Positions 35,096-46,300 of a stretch of DNA of 64,000 nt are shown here, piece by piece (the stretch's first letter is position 1; every line of letters begins with the position of its first letter). The notes under the pieces are model-generated. The model was not told the origin of the DNA and searched no databases. It was given only the letters and a program-made list of their open reading frames with translations. The stretch comes from Crotalaria pallida. Lineage: Eukaryota; Streptophyta; Magnoliopsida; Fabales; Fabaceae. The stretch covers positions 51,529,001 to 51,593,000 of the forward strand of contig CM075654.1 in assembly GCA_037953625.1 (NCBI GenBank), read 5' to 3'. A program made the position numbers and the translations under genes.

Positions 35096-35429
35096 TGACT
35101 CTGACAACAAATTTTTTAACCGTTGGAAGAGGGCAAAAATGGGAGAAAAGAATTACTCTTACTCTCTCATTTCCTCTTCCATATATCAGAAATGAATGCT
35201 ATTGAACCAAGACATAAGAACATTAAAGTCTATTGTGCTAAACATTCATTTTGATCATTCTCTCTCTCAAGTGAAAATTTACTCTAACTCAATCTATTCA
35301 TTCATCATTATTATTTGTACTAAGAGTTAGAGTTGTGCTTAATTGTAGTGGAAATCATTTGTTGGATTTCTCCACATACACAAACACTTCTTGTTCTAAA
35401 AATCTTGGTTGGTAACCAAGTGTACCTAA

Positions 35430-35633
35430 GTGGGTCTTAGGTTCATTCAAGACTTGGGAGGTTCTCAAGCAAGGGCTAAGAGGTTCTTAGCTTTGGTGGA
35501 GCTCTTGAAGGTTTCAAGGAGCTTGAAGAAGAAGGAGTCTTCATCACCAACATCAAATTGGGGTAGAAATTCAAGAGTTTGGTACACTCTTGGAAGGGAT
35601 AGGTTGAGTGAGGCATCTCAATACCCTTTGTAA
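35430..35633 (+). other. Conserved 67-codon open frame in the C2 LTR
   Basis: The open frame from about 35430 to the stop at 35631-35633 is unchanged in the right LTR (44544-44747). It is rich in Lys, Arg, Ser and Leu and has no in-frame ATG at its start. Conservation is explained by the youth of the insertion, so coding is unproven. The region begins with a palindrome, cttggttggtaaccaag. Confidence 0.3.
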
Positions 35634-36169
35634 TATTTCTAACAATTTGATTTTAGTAGACACTCCTAAGGTTCTTAGGGGGACTGGACTAGCTCTCTAA
35701 ATAGAGAGTGAACCAGTATAAAATTGTTGGTGTTGATCTTTTATAGCTTTCTTTAACTTCAAGCAAAAACCAAACCTAAGTTGCTCAAAAGGGGGTTATT
35801 AATTAGAGTAGTAATTCCGCAGCAATTAAGTGATTTTCAAGTTGTTATAGCTTTATTTAATTGCTTTCTACTCTATTATTAATCTGCCCTGGACTGGATT
35901 AATTCATATTGATTAAAGTGCATATAATTCAGAAACTATTTTTCTGCTAACTGCACGATTTACTCGAGTATTCTTAAGAAGACTCGAGTGTTCTTGTGAT
36001 TTTACTCGAGTAGTCTTAAAAACACTCGAGTGTTCTTGCTCTGTTTCTGAAAAATCTGCACGTGATCAATTATACTTAATTGCATTAGAAAATTAGTCAC
36101 TGTTGCATTCGGATTACTATTCACCCCCCCTCTAGTAATTGCTAAGCCCGCTTGTTGGTTTCCAACAAG

Positions 36170-36181
36170 TGGTATCAGAGC
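36170..36181 (+). other. C2 primer-binding site (tRNA-Met)
   Basis: TGGTATCAGAGC two bases after the left LTR. Confidence 0.85.
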
Positions 36182-36233
36182 TCGGTCGAAAGATCGAGCG
36201 TAAAAGCTTTTTCGAAAAGATCCTTTGGAAACT

Positions 36234-37523
36234 ATGGGCTCTAGCAATTATCAAGAAGGATCCTCTTCAATAAACCGCCCACCATTCTTTAATGGTGAAG
36301 GGTATGCTTATTGGAAGGTTCGGATGAGAGTTTTTATTGAAGCAATAGACACCGATATTTGGGATGCAATAGAGGATGGTCCATATATTCCTAGACATAT
36401 GATAAATGGGGAAGTCATTGAAATTCCTAGGAAAAGTTGGAATGATGATGATAAAAAGAAAGTATCCTTTGATTTAAAAGCTAAAAACATCATCTTTTCC
36501 GCTTTATCCCATGATGAATTTTATCGAGTCTCTCAATGCAAGTCGGCTAAGGAGATGTGGGACACTTTGGAAGTCACACATGAAGGAACAAGTGAAGTAA
36601 GAAATGCAAGATTAAATTCTTTAACACATGAATATGAATTATTTCACATGTTCCCGAATGAATCTATTGATGACTTACAAAAGAGGTTTTCACATATCAT
36701 TAGTCACTTGATTTCTCTAGGAAAGCAATTTCGTGATGGTGAAACTACTCACAAAATTTTGAGATGCCTTGATAGAAAATGGCAACCAAAGGTCACCGCC
36801 ATCAAGGAGTCCAAGGATTTGAACACTATGGACTTGGCAACCTTGTTTGGGAAGCTCAAGGAACATGAGATTGATCTATCAAGACTTAGCTCACATGAGG
36901 AGTCGGACAAAAAGAAGAAGAGCATCTCTCTCAAGGCCTCAACCAAAGTTGTAAAAGAGGTTGAAGATGACTCTACAAGTGAGAACTCCGATCATGCACT
37001 CAATGAGGAGGAAATTGGATTATTTGCGAAAAGATTCAATAAATTCCTCAAGGGTAAGAAGAGTGGCTCATCATCAAGAGATAGAAGACCCAAGGAGCAA
37101 AAATCAAAGAACAAGACTTCAAGTGATGTAGTGAAGTGTCATGAATGTGGAGGCATTGGACATATAAGGATGGAATGTCCCACATACTTGAGAAAGAGTG
37201 AAAATAAGACCCAAGAGGGCAAAGGCAAGAGAGCTTACATTGTGTGGGATGCACCGGAGAATGATGCAAAATCATCATCAAGTAGCTCGGATGATGAAGT
37301 TGCAAATCTATGTCTCATGGCTAGAAGCAACAATGAAGCCTCAAGTGCCAATGGTGAAAATGAGGATGAGGTATCATCTCAAAGTTCTAGCTTTTCCTCT
37401 TCCTCTATTCCTTATGATGATTTGCTCAATGAGTATAATGAAATGTTGACTCAATTTGAAAAACTTGCTAAAGTCAACAAGGAAAAAGGAAAGAAAATTT
37501 TGGAGTATCAAAAGGAGATTTAA
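36234..37523 (+). pseudogene. C2 gag (UBN2-type), frameshifted near its end
   Basis: The first ATG after the PBS is at 36234 (MGSSNYQEG). The product has the copia gag UBN2 pattern (YAYWKVRMRVFIEA, W near residue 40, a conserved helical core) and a zinc knuckle CHECGGIGHIRMECP at about residues 300-315. An acidic Ser-rich region follows. The frame ends at 37523, where a one-base shift moves the continuing gag coding sequence into the frame of the next entry. Gag forms the particle that packages element RNA. Confidence 0.85.
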
Positions 37524-37995
37524 TGAATTGGAAAAATACATAAATGAATTGAAACTCCAAAATGCTTCCTTAGAACTTGTTAACTCTAGTCATGTTTGTG
37601 AATGTGCAAATGATGAGGAAACTATTGTATATTGTGAGAAATGTGACTTTCTTGAAAATGAAATAAAAGATTTGAAACACAAACTCACAATATCAAATAG
37701 TGATAGAAACCTAGACCGGATAATTAATTCTCAAAGAAATTATTCAAACAAAACCGGTTTAGGATATGTCCATAAGAAAAAGAACAATAAAAAGGTTGGT
37801 TCATTTTCTAAAATTGATTATACAAAGAAACCAACTTGCTTTTATTGTGGAAAGTTTGGACATACAAACAATAGGTGCCACATAAAACATTTTGAAATTC
37901 AAAAGGGCACTTATGTTTGGATTAAAAAGGAAGAAGCACCAAAAGCTAACCCAAAGGGACCCAACATAATTTGGGTACCCAAAATGAGCAAATGA
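37524..37995 (+). pseudogene. C2 gag C-terminal part with second zinc knuckle
   Basis: The frame starting near 37456 overlaps the end of the previous one and continues the gag homology: a coiled-coil-like segment (FNELEKYINELKLQNASLEL), then CFYCGKFGHTNNRCHIKH (zinc knuckle), ending at a TGA (37993-37995) after IIWVPKMSK. Two knuckles are seen in some Sireviruses. The protease lies in a third frame downstream. Confidence 0.75.
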
Positions 37996-38008
37996 TTTTG
38001 TTTTGTAG

Positions 38009-38221
38009 GTGTGCCTTAGAAACGAAAAGAAACCGTGGTATCTTGATAGTGGATGTTCAAGGCACATGATGGGAGATAAGCGGAACTTCATAGAGCTTAC
38101 TCCTCAAGAAGGTGGATATGTCACTTATGGAGACAACAACAAAGGCAAAATTCTTGGGATTGGTAAAGTCGGTAATTCCTCCAACTTGGTTATTGATAAT
38201 GTACTTTATGTTCAAGGATAA
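38009..38221 (+). pseudogene. C2 protease region, ends at in-frame stop
   Basis: KKPWYLDSGCSRHMMGDKRNF contains the copia aspartic protease active site (DSGCSRHM). The frame begins after a pyrimidine-rich stretch ending ttttgtAG, which resembles a splice acceptor, and is closed by TAA at 38219-38221, where the family usually has a sense codon. The pol frame resumes in the same phase directly after, so one nonsense change separates protease from integrase. Confidence 0.8.
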
Positions 38222-38233
38222 GAACACAATCTT

Positions 38234-41065
38234 TTGAGCATTAGTCAACTATGTGATATTGGTAACCATGTATTATTTACCTCTACCCAATGTCCCATAA
38301 AAAGTGACAAAGATGAAACTATCAAATTTGTTGGCAAAAGGTCTAATAATACTTACTTGGTTGAATTGAACAATATCACCTCTTTGGTTTCTACTTGTCT
38401 AGTTAGCAAAGAGAGTGACACTTGGTTATGGCACCGTAGGACCGCTCACATTAATGTAAATCAATTAAAGAAACTACAATCAAAAGACTTAGTAGTTGGA
38501 TTACCAAAGCTAGATTTTAAAATTGAAGGTGATTGCACTCCTTGTAAGAAGTGCAAACACACCAAAAATCATTTTGGTTCTAAAAATGATGTGTCCACAA
38601 CAAGACCATTAGAAATGCTTCATATGGACTTGTTTGGACCTTCTCAAGTAAAAAGCTTTGGTGGGAACTACTATGGCTTGGTGATTGTTGATGACTTTTC
38701 TAGATTTACATGGACTCTATTCTTAAGTGCAAAGAGTGAGACCTACAAATCTTTTAAACGCCATGTTAAACTTGTGCAAAACCAAGTAAACCAAAAAGTA
38801 ATTACTATTAGAACCGACCATGGTGGTGAATTTGAAAATTACAAGTTTGATAGATTTTGTGATAAACATGGTATTGAACACCAATATTCCGCACCAAGAA
38901 CTCCGGAACAAAATGGAGTGGTAGAGCGGAAAAATAGGGTGTTAGAGGAACTTGCAAGAACCATGCTAAATGATTCTCAAGTACCTCATTATTTTTGGGC
39001 CGATGCCGTTAATACGGCTTGCTATGTCATGAATAGAATTCTAATTAGGCCCATGCTCAAGAAAACCCCCTATGAGCTTTACAAAGGAAGAAAACCAAAT
39101 ATATCCCATTTTCATGTTTTTGGATGCAAAGTTTATGTTTTAAACAATGGAAAAGATCAACTTGGAAAATTTGACTCCAAATCTGATGAGGGAATATTTT
39201 TGGGTTATTCTTCACATAGTAAAGCATATAGAATTTTTAATAAAAGAAATATGACTATTGAAGAATCTATTCATGTGGTTTTTAATGAGTCTTCGAAAGA
39301 AGATGGTGTTTTAAGTGATGGTTGTGATGAAGGTTTTGAGTTTTCAAAAGAGGAAAAAGGGAAGGATATTTTAAAGGATGAAGGAGAAGTTAAAAATGAT
39401 CTTGATCCGGCTTGGAAAACGGTGAAAGCTCACCCTATTGACAATGTCATAGGAGACCTCTCAAAGGGAGTATTAACTCGTAGGACAATTCAAAATATTT
39501 GTCATTTTGTTTCCTTTGTTTCTCAAATCGAACCAAATTCAATTAAGGAAGCAATTTTGGATGAACATTGGGTTATGGCCATGCAAGAAGAACTAAATCA
39601 ATTTGTTAGAAATGATGTTTGGGAATTAGTGCCTATACCCGATGATCATACCATAATTGGTTTAAAATGGATTTATAGAAATAAACTTGATGAATCCGGT
39701 TTGATTATAAGAAACAAAGCGAGACTTGTTGCCCAAGGGTACAACCAAGAGGAAGGTGTTGATTATGATGAGACCTTTGCTCCGGTTGCACGCCTTGAGG
39801 CAATCCGAATCTTGCTTGCCTTTGCATCAATTATGAAATTTACTCTTTATCAAATGGATGTCAAGAGTGCTTTCTTGAATGGTTTCATAAATGAAGAAGT
39901 GTATGTTAAGCAACCACCCGGTTTTGAAAGTCATGAATTTCCAAACCATGTTTATAAATTGAAAAAGGCACTTTATGGATTAAAACAAGCTCCTAGAGCT
40001 TGGTATGATCGATTAAGTACCTTTTTATTAGAAAATGACTTTCAAAGAGGAAAGGTTGATAATACCCTATTCATCTATAAAACCAAAAAGGACATTTTGT
40101 TAGTGCAAATATATGTAGATGATATTATCTTTGGTGCCACTAATGTGTCCTTGTGTAGCAAGTTCTCTAATTTGATGAAAAAGGAATTTGAAATGTCCAT
40201 GATGGGGGAGCTCAAGTTCTTCCTAGGACTTCAAATCAAGCAAGTCAAGGAGGGGATTTTTGTGCATCAAGGAAAATATTGCAAGGAGCTCCTTGGAAAA
40301 TTCGGAATGGACAAATGCAAAGAAGCATACACTCCCATGAGCACATCATGCTACCTAGACAAGGATGAACAAGGTACACCGGTTGATGTTAGTAAATATA
40401 GAGGCATGATAGGTAGTCTTCTATATCTTACCGCATCTAGACCGGACATTATGTTTAGTGTATGCATGTGTGCCCGTTTTCAAGCTAATCCTAAGGAATC
40501 ACACCTATCCGCGGTCAAACATATTTTTAAATATCTTAAAGGAACAATTAACACCGGATTATGGTACCCTAGTGATACTAGTCTTAGTTTGGTTGGTTAT
40601 TCGGATTCCGACTTTGCGGGATGCAAGCTTGATCACAAAAGCACTAGTGGTACTTGCCATTTATTGGGAAGTTCACTAGTGTCATGGTTTTCTAAAAAGC
40701 AATCTTGTGTTGCTCTTTCCACTGCCGAAGCGGAATATATCGCCGCCGGTAGTTGTTGTGCTCAACTCTTGTGGATGAAACAACAATTATTGGATTTTGG
40801 TTTGAAACTTGAAAATATTCCTATTAAATGCGATAACACGAGTGCAATCAACTTAACTAAGAATCCGGTGTATCACTCAAGGACTAAACACATTGAAATT
40901 AGACATCATTTCCTAAGGGATCATGTACAAAAGGGTGATTGCACTATTGAATTTGTAAGTACCACAAACCAATTAGCGGACATTTTTACAAAACCATTGC
41001 CAAGAGATGCCTTTTATCATATAAGAGGAGAACTTGGAATTTTAGATGAGTCAAGCATTAGCTAA
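38234..41065 (+). pseudogene. C2 pol: integrase, reverse transcriptase, RNase H (open but cut off from protease)
   Basis: A 943-codon open frame without an ATG at its start, because it is the continuation of gag-pol after the nonsense codon. Domain order: GAG-pre-integrase (LWHRRTAHINVNQLKKL, about residue 64), zinc-binding CxxCK, integrase core (HMDLFGPSQV, TDHGGEFEN, PRTPEQNGVVERKNR), reverse transcriptase (WIYRNKLDESG, FLNGFINEEVYVKQPPGF, QIYVDDIIFGAT with YVDD), and RNase H (GYSDSDFAGC, STAEAEYIAA, NPVYHSRTKHIEIRHHF). All key residues are present. It could still supply activities if the upstream breaks were bypassed; that is inference. Confidence 0.9.
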
Positions 41066-41265
41066 TTGATTTGTGTTTGTGAAAAATCACCAAGTGTGTC
41101 TCATTTCATGTGTATTGGTATTTGATGAACAATTGGACCTTGAGATACTGTGAAATATATGATTTTGATTGTGAGTGATTTTAATTCAAAATCTGTGTTG
41201 ATGTTAAATATGTTGGATTTGTGAAATTGTGTTCAAAATGCTGTTAAAACTGTCTGTCTGTCAAA

Positions 41266-41620
41266 TTTACTCGAGTATTTTTCTTTTTACTCGAGTATTT
41301 TAATTCCAAAATTAAATCATTTGAAAATTGAAAAAGTTTTTGACCATGTCTGATGCTTTCACTCAAGTGTTTTAAATTTTACTCGAGTAATTTCGTTTTT
41401 ACTCGAGTCTTTCAAATTTTACTCGCGTGAATTTCAGTCCAGTAACTTCCAACTTTATGGACTGGGCTTTTTACTCGAGTACTTTCACCAATACTCGAGT
41501 ATCAGGCTTAGAACACTCGAGTGTTTTTAAAAACACTTGAGTAATGCGACAAGTTTAATGCCAGCAGCAGCGTTTCAGCCCCTCACTTTTCACAAACCCC
41601 CTCTCTCTTCACTCGAGTTC
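41266..41620. repeat. ACTCGAGT palindrome array, C2 spacer after pol
   Basis: About eight intact copies (41268, 41288, 41381, 41400, 41471, 41492, 41515, 41611) and two or three one-base variants. They lie between the pol stop and ORF3, outside the LTRs. Confidence 0.85.
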
Positions 41621-41819
41621 TCTCACCCTCCATCATCAAAAACACGATTTTAACTCAAATTTTTCACAGATTTCAACTCCAAATCATCTTCTCATCATTA
41701 TTCTTCACTTATTTCACTTCAAATCACCATTTTTTTCCCTCAAATCCGAAAATCCCTTTTCAAACCCTAACTCCCCCAACTTCAAAATTCTTCAATTTTT
41801 TTCTCAAAATTGTGTGCAA

Positions 41820-43160
41820 ATGTCTACTTCTCGTGCTGCCCTACGTCCAAGGAAGAAAAGGAGGGAGCCCACTCCTCCTCCTTCATCATCTTCAGAGGAA
41901 GAAGTGGAATTCTTCTCTCCAAATGAGTGTGCTAGGAGGGAGGCATTGTTTGTGACTCATGCATACGGTGTGCAAAGCTGGACCACTGAGGAATTCCTTG
42001 AGGGTAATGGCTTTACATTTGTTCAAAAGCTTAGAGATCAGCACCTTATGCAATTTATCTCTTTTCATGGTCCTATTTATCTTAGGCTTGTGCGACAATT
42101 TTATGCAAATTTTAAGGAGATAGATATGACTACCTATGAAACCAGTGTAGAAGGCACCCTTTTTCATATTAGGCCTAGGGATTTAGAGATCGTTTTTGGC
42201 ATAACACGAACGGGGCAGAACAATTTCAATACTGACACTGATGATATTTTTAGAAACCTGCTTCGTCCCGATCGTGTTTATGACGGAAACGAGAAGAAAG
42301 TTGTGCATATGACCACATCAAACCGCATACTTCATCATATAGTTTGTCATATACTCTTGCCCCAAACCTCTCCAAATTACTCAAAGCCCACCAAATTAGA
42401 GCTTCAACTCACTGATGCCATTCTTAATGATAATATGCTGAATTGGGTTGCGATTGTTCTTGCTCGGATGGTCAAAGCGGGGAGCTCTAAAGCCACCCAA
42501 AACTTGCCTTATCCGATGCATGTGAGTAGACTCCTCCAGCACTTCAATGTGCCAATTCCTGTCGGTGAGGAGTCATTTGATCCTCCTGCGGAGTTGCATG
42601 CGCTTCATGATGGGCTGCTTCGTCAAATGAAGATGAGGAAGCGTGGTGGGAGGTGGTACTGGATGGATGAGGTGGCAGTCATGGAGGCTCAGGAGGCCGC
42701 TGAGCGTGCTGCAGCTCAGCAAGGAGTAGATGCTGAGCAGTTGGCTGAGGAGCAGGCTCAGTTTGATCAGGCTGATGGTGGTGGTGCTGGTGGTGGTGCA
42801 GATGATCCGGTTGATAATATTGATTTTGGCAATCCTGCATTTGGGACATATCAGACTCACTTCGATGCTCGCTTTGATCAGTTTGACAGCCGTATGGATA
42901 GTATTGAGCATCGGATGGCGGAGCAGCAGGACATCATTAGCCGCCTTGAGTCACAGATGGGAGTTCAGTCCGCTATGCTTTACTCGCGGTTGGACCAACA
43001 TTCGGTTCAGATGAATGCTCGGTTCGACGACATGATGACTGCCTTCGGACGCTTCTTTCCTCCGCAGGACCCCCTGCACCGGACATGTTCTGAGACTTGT
43101 GGACATTGCACACTATTTTCGATGTTTTCTGTTTTATGGCATGTATTTCATGGTTTTTAG
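41820..43160 (+). CDS. C2 third ORF, 'putative plant transposon protein'-like, with C-terminal coiled coil
   Basis: 446 residues from the ATG at 41820. The N-terminus is basic then acidic (RPRKKRREP, SSSEEEVEFF). The central part (about residues 40-260) has EFLEGNGFTFVQKLRDQHLM, LVRQFYANF, EGTLFHIRPRDLEIVFGI and LNWVAIVLARM, similar to what is usually labelled 'putative plant transposon protein'. The next part is Ala/Glu/Gln-rich, then Gly-Asp-rich, then a predicted coiled coil (FDSRMDSIEHRMAEQQDI, SRLDQHSVQMNARFDDMM). There is no signal peptide or membrane segment, so it is unlike a classical envelope protein although it occupies the env-like position of Sireviruses. It is sense-oriented, about 750 bases after pol. 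Function is unknown; a nucleic-acid- or particle-associated role is a guess. Confidence 0.75.
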   Translation: MSTSRAALRPRKKRREPTPPPSSSSEEEVEFFSPNECARREALFVTHAYGVQSWTTEEFLEGNGFTFVQKLRDQHLMQFISFHGPIYLRLVRQFYANFKEIDMTTYETSVEGTLFHIRPRDLEIVFGITRTGQNNFNTDTDDIFRNLLRPDRVYDGNEKKVVHMTTSNRILHHIVCHILLPQTSPNYSKPTKLELQLTDAILNDNMLNWVAIVLARMVKAGSSKATQNLPYPMHVSRLLQHFNVPIPVGEESFDPPAELHALHDGLLRQMKMRKRGGRWYWMDEVAVMEAQEAAERAAAQQGVDAEQLAEEQAQFDQADGGGAGGGADDPVDNIDFGNPAFGTYQTHFDARFDQFDSRMDSIEHRMAEQQDIISRLESQMGVQSAMLYSRLDQHSVQMNARFDDMMTAFGRFFPPQDPLHRTCSETCGHCTLFSMFSVLWHVFHGF

Positions 43161-43452
43161 TTTTTTTTTCATTATGTCGTTGGGAGTTAGTTTGCACTTT
43201 GTTACCCCTGCGTGGGTCTCTATCCACTTTTGTGATGTTTACTTTTTTTTATTTCAGACTGGGATTTGGTCTTTATGTTGTTTTATGCTGTGATGACTCT
43301 TGCTTTATGTTATGATTTTCATTGGTTTTCGCATGCGTTATGTTCTCCGATAGTCATATTTATTTTATCTTGCTATTATTTAGGGGGAGTTTTCGTTATT
43401 GGTATCCTTTTTTGTCTCCTCCGTTCCCAAATGATATCTTTTTGATTATGAC

Positions 43453-43468
43453 AAAAAGGGGGACAAAA
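43453..43468 (+). other. C2 secondary polypurine tract
   Basis: caaaaagggggacaaa resembles the main tract 220 bases downstream. Multiple purine tracts before the 3' LTR are a known Sirevirus feature. Confidence 0.5.
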
Positions 43469-43675
43469 GAGGCATGAGAAGAGCAAGCACATTTTTTTTT
43501 ACTCTGATATTATTTTTGCTCTCGCTCTGATACCAATTGCATATTGTGCACTTGACTATGATTACTATGATATTATGCTGTGCTTGGAATTCTCTGGATT
43601 GACAGGTTTATAGGTTCCTATATTGAGGGGGAGCTCTCAAAAGTGAAGGAACGGTTTAATTATTTTGTCATCATC

Positions 43676-43688
43676 AAAAAGGGGGAGA
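43676..43688 (+). other. C2 polypurine tract
   Basis: aaaaagggggaga directly before the right LTR. Confidence 0.8.
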
Positions 43689-43689
43689 T

Positions 43690-45280
43690 TGTAGAATCAA
43701 GTCTCCAATGAGGTGGATTTATTTTGATGATGACTATATAATTAGATCATGGATTTAAAGGAAGAATTCAAGCTCATCAAGTCAAGAAGATCAAGTGCAT
43801 CACTTAGCTAGTCATTCTCAATTTTACTTTAAATGTAATTTTATTTATTTTATTGAGAGTGGGTAGCTTAGGAAGTAATCTCATCCTTAGGATAAATAAT
43901 TTTAAATGCATGAAAAAGGTTGGGGTTACATAAAATTATTCCTTGAGGAGAGAATTGAAATAAATTGTTGAAAAACTTGATTTTTATCATCTCTGGGCAA
44001 AACACTCGAGTAAGCACAAAAATACTCGAGTATAAAGACACTCGAGTAATCTGAAAGTTACTCGAGTATCAAAACACTCGAGCACTTCCCAGAATACTCG
44101 AGTATTTCAGCCTCAAATCAGAGATTTGACCGTTAGTTCAATACATGGGCATTTCTATTGAAAGATGGGCAAAAGACTCGAGTAGTCTCAAAAATACTCG
44201 AGTATTTTGACTCTGATAGCAAATTTTTTAACCGTTGGAAGAGGGCAAAAATGGGAGAAAAGAATTACTCTTACACTCTCATTTCCTCTTCCATATATCA
44301 GAAATGAATGCTATTGAACCAAGACATAAGAACATTAAAGTCTATTGTGCTAAACATTCATTTTGATCATTCTCTCTCTCTCAAGTGAAAATTTACTCTA
44401 ACTCAATTTATTCATTCATCATTATTATTTGTACTAAGAGTTAGAGTTGTGCTTAATTGTAGTGGAAATCATTTGTTGGATTTCTCCACATACACAAACA
44501 CTTCTTGTTCTAAAAATCTTGGTTGGTAACCAAGTGTACCTAAGTGGGTCTTAGGTTCATTCAAGACTTGGGAGGTTCTCAAGCAAGGGCTAAGAGGTTC
44601 TTAGCTTTGGTGGAGCTCTTGAAGGTTTCAAGGAGCTTGAAGAAGAAGGAGTCTTCATCACCAACATCAAATTGGGGTAGAAATTCAAGAGTTTGGTACA
44701 CTCTTGGAAGGGATAGGTTGAGTGAGGCATCTCAATACCCTTTGTAATATTTCTAACAATTTGATTTTAGTAGATACTCCTAAGGTTCTTAGGGGGACTG
44801 GACTAGCTCTCTAAATAGAGAGTGAACCAGTATAAAATTGTTGGTGTTGATCTTTTATAGCTTTCTTTAACTTCAAGCAAAAACCAAACCTAAGTTGCTC
44901 AAAAGGGGGTTATTAATTAGAGTAGTAATTCCGCAGCAATTAAGTGATTTTCAAGTTGTTATAGCTTTATTTAATTGCTTTCTACTCTATTATTAATCTG
45001 CCCTGGACTGGATTAATTCATATTGATTAAAGTGCATATAATTCAGAAACTGTTTTTCTGCTAACTGCACGATTTACTCGAGTATTCTTAAGAAGACTCG
45101 AGTGTTCTTGTGATTTTACTCGAGTAGTCTTAAAAACACTCGAGTGTTCTTGCTCTGTTTCTGAAAAATCTGCACGTGATCAATTATACTTAATTGCATT
45201 CGAAAATTAGTCACTGTTGCATTCAGATTACTATTCACCCCCCTCTAGTAATTGCTAAGCCCGCTTGTTGGTTTCCAACA
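43690..45280 (+). repeat. C2 right LTR
   Basis: 1,591 bp, TGTAGAATC...TTTCCAACA, followed by the duplication GGTAA. It carries the same 12 CTCGAG sites as the left LTR, one with a flanking T-to-C change (actcgagcac near 44077). Confidence 0.9.
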
Positions 45281-46300
45281 GGTAAGTGACCGATAGAATT
45301 ACTATAGTGTGCACATGACCAATCACCAATTCAACCAGTACTTCTCGTATCGCGTCCTTCGTACTAGTTTCTGTTGGGGTGATCAAAGTCCCTTATAGCA
45401 ATTCCCGTGATTGTTTCATAAACGCAACCAAATCACTATCTACTCATGTCCACTAGTTCTATGAACTTTCACATTCTCCCCGTAGGAGGGTTCTTCAGTT
45501 CATAGAACCTGGATTCGATTATCTTTCCCAATTTCCTAAGGTCCACCTTACTCCATAAATGCACGTGTTTCTAGTTCGTTTTATTGTGTTTACAATAGCC
45601 AATCCTCTTTATAATTATACCAAATTGGTTGGGTTCTCTAACTTAGAGTATTCGGCCATAACAATATGATAATAACTATTTATATATACACTATCCTTAA
45701 AAGGATCAATAACGTTCAACCATTCGAATTCATAACCATTCAATCAACACTATCATCATTACAATGGTTAACATTTAAGTATAACAGTATTACTCCTATT
45801 AACAATAACATTCGTTTATCCTACTTAGTATATTTTTAAGGCACTGAATTAAAACAAACATCAATATCACCCTTTAATAACTAACAAGCCCTAAGTTCAA
45901 CACTCATTATATTCACACTTTACACATAATCAAACATACAAATCAAACACACATATCATTATATACTTACTATCATAATTAATCTCTTCCCCTAATTAAG
46001 AAAAATACCTCCCCTCTTACCTTTGTAGAGAGAGAAAGAGAAAGTGAAGGATTGATGAGAGCACCACACAAAGCTCTCAACCAAAGCTTCCTAGCCTCCT
46101 ATTACCTGCCCTTGAACACTTTCTAAGACTCCTTGAATGATTAGAAGACTCTATTTGATGGATTGGGAAAGCTAGGGTTTTGGGAGGAATTTGGGATTTT
46201 GAGAGAAATTGGGTGAAATTGGTGTTTTTGATGTTGGAAAATGAGGGAGAAGTGATGGGAGATGATTATGTGTTGATGATTTGGTGTTATTTGATGTGAC
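45281..46300 (-). repeat. G2 3' LTR, middle part
   Basis: LTR sequence between C2 and S1. It has the motif cattctccccgtaggaggg (about 45472). It ends with GTGAC (46296-46300), the left duplication of S1. Confidence 0.65.

Larger units (their letters stand above)
34578..36167 (+). repeat. C2 left LTR
   Basis: 1,590 bp, TGTAGAATC...TTTCCAACA. By eye it differs from the right LTR at roughly 12-15 positions, about 1%, indicating a recent insertion. It carries 12 copies of the ACTCGAG motif: eight in 34890-35095 and four in 35960-36035. Confidence 0.9.
34578..45280 (+). mobile_element. Sirevirus-like Ty1/copia retrotransposon C2 with an extra ORF
   Basis: 10,703 bp. GGTAA is duplicated at 34573-34577 and 45281-45285. 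LTRs 34578-36167 and 43690-45280 are nearly identical. PBS 36170-36181. Gag with zinc knuckles, pol in copia order, a 446-residue third ORF, and polypurine tracts at 43453 and 43676. Its large size, long LTRs, extra ORF after pol and repeated purine tracts match Sireviruses. Dispersed ACTCGAGT palindromes mark the LTRs and the pol-to-ORF3 spacer. It is the youngest large element here but has frame breaks in gag and protease. Confidence 0.9.

Noticed and set aside
41892..43014. Frames of 90-110 codons overlapping C2 ORF3
   Set aside because: Shadows of ORF3 in other frames, with biased composition.
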